Made by a program: the position numbers and the translations under genes | NCBI GenBank assembly: GCA_963678085.1 | Contig: OY782680.1 | Location: 1,550,001-1,614,000, forward strand | Length of the DNA stretch: 64,000 nt | Direction: 5' to 3' | DNA from: Aliishimia sp963678085 | Lineage (GTDB): Bacteria; Pseudomonadota; Alphaproteobacteria; Rhodobacterales; Rhodobacteraceae | The notes under the pieces: generated by a model | The model's input: the letters and a program-made list of their open reading frames with translations, nothing else | What the model was told of the DNA's origin: nothing | Database searches by the model: none | Shown: piece after piece, positions 59,892 to 64,000 of the stretch | Layout of the letters: each line of letters opens with the position of its first letter | Numbering within the stretch: position 1 is the stretch's first letter

Positions 59892-61439
59892 ATGGATCTC
59901 ATTGATGACCCCAAACCCGGCTCCAACACGCCGGAATTTACCGTTGGCGAAATTGCCGGTGCGGTGAAAAAGCTGATCGAGGGGGAACTTGGCTTTGTGC
60001 GCATTCGCGGCGAGGTGGGGCGCGTGGTGCTGGCGCGCTCGGGCCATCTTTACTTTGATCTCAAAGATGATCGCAATGTGCTGTCCTGCATGAGTTGGAA
60101 AGGCCAAGTGCCCGGTCTTGGCGTGATGCCCGAAGAGGGGATGGAGGTCGTGGCCGAAGGTCGTATGACCGCCTCTGGCTTTCAGTCGAAATTTTCCCTG
60201 AACGCGCAGAGTGTCACGATAGCCGGGCAGGGGGCGCTCATGGCGCTGCTGGAAAAGCGCAAAAAGGCGCTGGCGGCCGAGGGGCTGTTTGAAAGCGCGC
60301 GCAAGAAAAAGCTGCCGTTCCTGCCCGAAGTGATTGGCGTTGTCACCTCACCCCAAGGCGCTGTGATCCGCGATATCCTGCACCGGCTGCGCGACCGCTT
60401 TCCACGCAAAGTGCTGATCTGGCCGGTCGCCGTGCAGGGACAGGCCTGTGCGCCAGAGGTCGCGCGCGCCATTGAGGGCTTTAACCGGCTAACGCCCGGC
60501 GGCGCGCTGCCCCGGCCTGATTTGCTGATTGTGGCGCGCGGCGGCGGCTCGATTGAGGATCTTTGGGGCTTTAACGAAGAGGTGGTGGCGCGCGCCGCAG
60601 CTGGCTCGGATATTCCGCTGATTTCTGCTGTGGGGCATGAAACGGACACCACGTTGATTGATTATGTGTCAGATCACCGCGCGCCCACGCCCACCGCCGC
60701 CGCCGAGCGCGCCGTACCCGTGCGCCTAGAGCTGGCCGCTTGGCTGCGCGATGCTGAGGGACGCTTGGGCCGGGTTTTGCTCTCGGTTTTGCAGCAACGC
60801 CAGCAGCGGCTCAGGGATCTCTCGCGCGCCATGCCAACGCCGGATCGGCTGTTTGAAAGCGCGCGCCAGCGGCTCGACCGGGCCGACCGGCTTGGCACGA
60901 ACCTGCAAATATTGGTGGATCGGCGTCGCGCAGGGCTGGCGCAGCGGGCCGCTCGCCTGTCGCCGCAAGTGCTGCGCGGCGCGCTCATGGCGCGGCAAAA
61001 TGCAGTGAACACTCTGGCTCTGCGCCTGCCGGTTGCGCTCGAACGCGCCTCAAGGCGGGCCTCAGATCGGCTCCAGCGCGCAAGCCAGCGTCTCAAACCG
61101 CAAGACTTGCGGCGGGACATTGAAGCAGGTCAGAAAACCGTAACGCAGCTCAGCGCGCAAATAGGGGCGCAGACCAAGCGGCGCTTAGCCTTCGAAGCGG
61201 ACCGGCTGGCCGCGCTTGAGAGGTTGCGCCGCAGCTTAGGTTACGAGGCGACCTTGCAGCGCGGCTATGCGGTGGTGCGCGCCGAAGGATCTGTGATCAC
61301 AAATAGCAAGGCCGCGAAAAAGGCCAGCTCTTTAGAAATTCAATTCGCAGATGGGCGCGTGAAGGTTGCAGCGTCTGATGCGCGCCCCATGAGACCCCGC
61401 AAAACAAACCCGCCGCCCGAGCAAGGAAGTCTTTTCTAA
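59892..61439 (+). CDS. xseA: Exonuclease VII large subunit
   Basis: A 515-residue XseA. N-terminal OB-fold (FTVGEIAGAVKKLIEGELGF, VRIRGEVGR), catalytic domain with GVVTSPQGAVIRDILHRL (~150), ARGGGSIEDLWGFNEE (~215) and AVGHETDTTLIDYVSDHRAP (~250). A long coiled-coil follows and a C-terminal GYAVV segment. The small subunit xseB is not adjacent. Dispersed element copy 5 follows. Confidence 0.95.
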   Translation: MDLIDDPKPGSNTPEFTVGEIAGAVKKLIEGELGFVRIRGEVGRVVLARSGHLYFDLKDDRNVLSCMSWKGQVPGLGVMPEEGMEVVAEGRMTASGFQSKFSLNAQSVTIAGQGALMALLEKRKKALAAEGLFESARKKKLPFLPEVIGVVTSPQGAVIRDILHRLRDRFPRKVLIWPVAVQGQACAPEVARAIEGFNRLTPGGALPRPDLLIVARGGGSIEDLWGFNEEVVARAAAGSDIPLISAVGHETDTTLIDYVSDHRAPTPTAAAERAVPVRLELAAWLRDAEGRLGRVLLSVLQQRQQRLRDLSRAMPTPDRLFESARQRLDRADRLGTNLQILVDRRRAGLAQRAARLSPQVLRGALMARQNAVNTLALRLPVALERASRRASDRLQRASQRLKPQDLRRDIEAGQKTVTQLSAQIGAQTKRRLAFEADRLAALERLRRSLGYEATLQRGYAVVRAEGSVITNSKAAKKASSLEIQFADGRVKVAASDARPMRPRKTNPPPEQGSLF

Positions 61440-61463
61440 ACTGTGGCATGGTGCATAATACTT

Positions 61464-61523
61464 CGCCCCCCTTCATTTGGCCAATAAATACCTTGCGGGG
61501 GCGCTCGGGTGCAAAACCCCCAC
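61464..61523 (-). repeat. Dispersed intergenic element, copy 5
   Basis: A compact copy with a diverged G tract (GGGGGCGCTCGGG instead of GGGGGTGTGGGGG), so its long hairpin is weakened while GCAAAACCCCCAC is kept. It lies between xseA and the convergent gene at 61560. Confidence 0.85.
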
Positions 61524-61559
61524 GGTGCAATGGTTCAAGTCAGGGGCGATGGGGTATAG

Positions 61560-61955
61560 CTAAGTTCCAATCAACGGGCCGGGACAGTCCAGCGGGTCAG
61601 ACAAGCCAGGAATTTCCTTAAGCTCCAGCGAGGAGCCCTGCCCAGAAAATGTGACGGTCAGCCCGTGCTCCCCCAAGATCACATCCCAACATTGTGGCTC
61701 GTTTTCGCTGTCATAGTGAAAGCAAATCTGCTCATTTTGGGAAAACCACGATCCATCATTACATGTGCCATCCAGAAAGGACCAGAGCACACGCCGACCC
61801 GGCAAATATTGCTCGGCCCCGAAAACCCGCCCGCCATTGCTGAAATACATGGTTTTGCCGTTCGTATAGGCCTCAAAGGCATCACCAAAGAGCCGCTCTT
61901 GGGCGAGGGCAAGCTGCGGGACGCTCAATGCAAGAAAACAAAATACTCTGATCAT
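61560..61955 (-). CDS. Small exported protein, downstream of alkB
   Basis: A 131-residue protein with a signal peptide (MIRVFCFLALSVPQLALAQE, cleavage after ALA). The mature domain has a hydroxyl/aromatic-rich start (AYTNGKTMYFSNGGRVFGAE) and four cysteines (GTCNDGSW, EQICFHYD, PQCWDVI, LDCPG), which may form two disulfides. I do not recognise the family with confidence; it looks like a periplasmic beta-rich domain. The start overlaps the alkB stop (ATGA), so it is cotranslated with alkB. Confidence 0.7.
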   Translation of the reverse strand: MIRVFCFLALSVPQLALAQERLFGDAFEAYTNGKTMYFSNGGRVFGAEQYLPGRRVLWSFLDGTCNDGSWFSQNEQICFHYDSENEPQCWDVILGEHGLTVTFSGQGSSLELKEIPGLSDPLDCPGPLIGT

Positions 61956-62959
61956 GGGGGCAGTTTGACGCAAAGATTGGGCGCTGCCAAGGGTTTTGAT
62001 TTTTGCCAGATTGTCACACGCGGGTCCATGATGCGCCGCCAGAGCGCGGGAAACAGGGCAATCACGGCCATCACCGGCAAGGATTGGGGCAGCTGGGGCA
62101 TGGTTTTGCGATCAAGGCGCAACTCGGAAAATTCGCGGCTGGGATGGGAATGGTGATCTGAGTGGCGCGGGGCGTTCAGCATCATGGCGCTTGAATACCA
62201 ATGCGGGGCGTTCCAGCTATGGGCCGGGCCCATGGGCTCATAGCGACCATCGGGCAGGCGCGCGCGGCTTAGCCCGTAATGTTGCACATAATCAGAGAGA
62301 TAGAGCTGGAACTGTGCATAGCCTGCAAGGGTGATGAGCATGAGGATCCCAAGCCAGCCGCCCAGCAGAAATGCCAGCGCAAGCGCCCCCAGAGCCAGCG
62401 CCCAATAGCTCACATAGGCGCGGCGGCGGGGCTCGACCGCCTTACCTGCGCGATATTCACCGATCCAGGCGCGGGGCAGATAGGCCCAAAACCCCTCTCC
62501 CATTCGGGCAGTGTTGGGGTCTTTGTCGGTTGCGCCATAAACATGGTGTACGCGCAAATGCGCCGAGACATGATGCGCAAAGAGCAGCGAGCCATAGACT
62601 GCGGTCCCAAGCATTTTGCGGCCCCGCTTGGTGCTGTGAATCAGCTCATGCGCGTTTGAATTGCTGATTTGACCAAAATAAAGACCCAGCGCGCTCCAGA
62701 TCAGCGCCATATCCAAAACGGAGAGATATGCGCCATGGGACAAGGCATAAATTCCCGCGCCCCAAAGCAGAAAATGAGTGCCAGCAAGGGCGCGCGTTAT
62801 CCAGTCTGTATGCTCGGCAGGTTTTGGCGCGGGCACATAGCGATCAAGACAAAAGACCAGCACCGTGATGCTGAGCACCGAAAGCGCCGGAAACACCCCG
62901 CCCAAGAGGCAGGCAGCCAGCACCAATGCCGCTGGCAGGCTGCTGGCAACAAAAAACAC
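61952..62959 (-). CDS. alkB: Alkane 1-monooxygenase-like membrane di-iron hydroxylase
   Basis: A 335-residue AlkB-type enzyme with the histidine boxes NAHELIH (~104), HHVSAHLRVHH (~130-140) and RHSDHH (~268), plus DYVQHYGL. About six membrane helices. It hydroxylates the terminal carbon of alkanes or fatty-chain compounds, using rubredoxin electrons; no rubredoxin gene is adjacent. The start is a GTG with no ribosome-binding site, next to a run of six T. An alternative upstream frame may encode the true N-terminus if that run differs. Confidence 0.85.
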   Translation of the reverse strand: MFFVASSLPAALVLAACLLGGVFPALSVLSITVLVFCLDRYVPAPKPAEHTDWITRALAGTHFLLWGAGIYALSHGAYLSVLDMALIWSALGLYFGQISNSNAHELIHSTKRGRKMLGTAVYGSLLFAHHVSAHLRVHHVYGATDKDPNTARMGEGFWAYLPRAWIGEYRAGKAVEPRRRAYVSYWALALGALALAFLLGGWLGILMLITLAGYAQFQLYLSDYVQHYGLSRARLPDGRYEPMGPAHSWNAPHWYSSAMMLNAPRHSDHHSHPSREFSELRLDRKTMPQLPQSLPVMAVIALFPALWRRIMDPRVTIWQKSKPLAAPNLCVKLPP

Positions 62960-63124
62960 AACCGCACCAAATCACTAACTCGTACCGCTGCCACCTTGGC
63001 ACAGAAGTCTCAAGAACTCGTTACAGCGCGCTATTTCTTACAAGAGGCATTTTGCACGGCCCTTACGCATCTTTTCAATTCATCCCGCCATGTTTAGGTA
63101 GGATAAAACTTATGAGGCGTGCCC

Positions 63125-64000
63125 ATGTCCTTTTTCTCTAAGCTTAAAAACCGGCTGACCAGATCTGCTTCCAAAATTGATGCAGGGCTTGATGCTATTG
63201 TTGAGGCCGAGCCCACGCCGCCCCCTGCGGAAAAACCGGGGTTTGTGGGGCGTATGCTGGGGCGGGATGACGTGCCGCGCCGGGTGCTGGATGATGAGAT
63301 GCTCGAAGAGCTGGAAGAGCTGTTGATCGCCTCGGATATGGGGGTGGATACGGCGCTGCGGGTGAGCGGCAATATCGCCGAGGGGCGTTTTGGGCAAAAG
63401 CTTTCTGTGCCCGAGATCAAAGCGCTGCTGTCTGGCGAGATTGCCCGGATTATGGAGCAGGTCGCCCGCCCCTTGCCGCTCTATCCCAAACGGCCGCAGG
63501 TGGTTCTGGTGGTGGGGGTGAATGGCTCGGGCAAAACCACAACGATTGGTAAACTGGCCTCGCAATTTCGCGCGGCGGGCAAAAAGGTGGTGATCGCGGC
63601 GGGTGATACCTTCCGCGCCGCCGCCGTTGAGCAACTCCAAGTGTGGGGCGAGCGGGCAGGGGTTCCGGTCTTGACCGCGCCAGAGGGCTCTGACCCGGCG
63701 AGCCTTGCCTTTGATGCGATGACCAAAGCGCAAGCGGAAGGGGCGGATTTGCTGATGATCGACACGGCGGGGCGTTTGCAGAACCGCGCTGATCTGATGG
63801 AAGAATTGGCGAAAATCGTGCGGGTGATCCGCAAGCAAGATGAGAGCGCCCCCCATAACACGCTTTTGGTGCTGGATGCGACCACGGGCCAAAATGCGCT
63901 GAGCCAAGTGAAAACCTTTCAAGAGGTCTCGGACGTGAGCGGTCTGGTGATGACCAAGCTTGATGGCACCGCAAAAGGCGGGGTGCTGGTGTCGCTGGCA
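63125..64000 (+). CDS. ftsY: Signal recognition particle receptor FtsY (3' end outside the window)
   Basis: 292 codons are visible and the frame is open at the last base. Short acidic N-terminal region, then the NG domain: VLDDEMLEELEELLIASDMG (N), GTPase G1 VVGVNGSGKTTTIGKLA (~122-138), AGDTFRAAAVEQL (~155), DTAGRLQNRADLMEEL (~212) and TKLDGTAKGGVLVSLA (at the end). It docks SRP-ribosome complexes at the membrane. GAGGCGTGCCC precedes the ATG. It is divergent from alkB. Confidence 0.96.
   Translation, partial: MSFFSKLKNRLTRSASKIDAGLDAIVEAEPTPPPAEKPGFVGRMLGRDDVPRRVLDDEMLEELEELLIASDMGVDTALRVSGNIAEGRFGQKLSVPEIKALLSGEIARIMEQVARPLPLYPKRPQVVLVVGVNGSGKTTTIGKLASQFRAAGKKVVIAAGDTFRAAAVEQLQVWGERAGVPVLTAPEGSDPASLAFDAMTKAQAEGADLLMIDTAGRLQNRADLMEELAKIVRVIRKQDESAPHNTLLVLDATTGQNALSQVKTFQEVSDVSGLVMTKLDGTAKGGVLVSLA

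Noticed and set aside
1..64000. tRNA, rRNA, insertion sequences, prophage or integrase genes
   Set aside because: I looked for these and saw none. Small RNA genes could be missed by eye.

Overview
The window is a chromosomal segment of a GC-rich alphaproteobacterium, most likely a Rhodobacteraceae (Roseobacter-clade) species. The evidence is the ccoGHIS set behind an FnrL box, the lipoyl-bearing E1-beta of pyruvate dehydrogenase, a 44-residue aa3-oxidase subunit IV, phaA-phaB, the mobA-mobB-moeA block, and DUF465, DUF6173 and DUF2007 proteins typical of that group. I see no rRNA, tRNA, insertion sequence, integrase or CRISPR array. Most of the window is housekeeping sequence with a few islands of unknown genes.

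Layout. 1-4.7 kb: the tail of a PAS protein, then ccoG-ccoH-ccoI-ccoS (cbb3 oxidase maturation) behind a perfect TTGAT-N4-ATCAA site. 5-6.2 kb: an orphan protein with 27-residue tandem repeats. 6.3-8.3 kb: a paralogue of elongation factor G with a hairpin-rich leader. 8.7-11.6 kb: a PfkB sugar kinase and ETF-ubiquinone oxidoreductase. 11.6-13 kb: a small accessory patch with structured intergenic DNA, a HEAT/immunity-like protein and an unknown protein. 13-18.6 kb: PilZ, TPR, NIPSNAP, polyprenyl diphosphate synthase, a TrmN6-type methyltransferase and DUF465. 18.6-24 kb: a LysR regulator, phaB-phaA, an EAL protein and rpsD. 24-27 kb: hisC-tyrC and ppk2. 27-32 kb: the pyruvate dehydrogenase operon, interrupted by two orphan genes, then ftsB. 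32.4-35 kb: pgk and two cyclophilins. 35-39.4 kb: a WYL regulator with RidA, an M23 peptidase with bactofilin, a DUF455 protein and bcp. 39.5-47.5 kb: an AsmA/YhdP-like giant, queA, an MFS transporter, DUF924 and lpd. 47.6-52 kb: uvrA and small genes. 52-57 kb: azlCD and the molybdenum-cofactor block fdhD-X-mobA-mobB-moeA. 57-64 kb: greA, purD, xseA, alkB and the start of ftsY.

How the genes fit together. The PDH operon (E1-alpha, E1-beta, E2) and the distant lpd gene (E3) encode one complex. Both carry the same palindrome, TAGTTTA-N4-TAAACTA, just before their first gene, so a single unidentified regulator probably controls all subunits. Other palindromes sit at self-controlling positions: at the LysR start codon, between the WYL regulator and ridA, and before the PfkB kinase and the MFS gene.

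The most unusual features are: (1) pgk, whose coding sequence contains about fifteen perfect micro-hairpins; (2) the shared PDH/lpd operator; (3) three small membrane-linked genes of unknown function embedded in the PDH and molybdenum-cofactor operons; (4) a five-copy intergenic element whose copies all face the same way, downstream of minus-strand genes.
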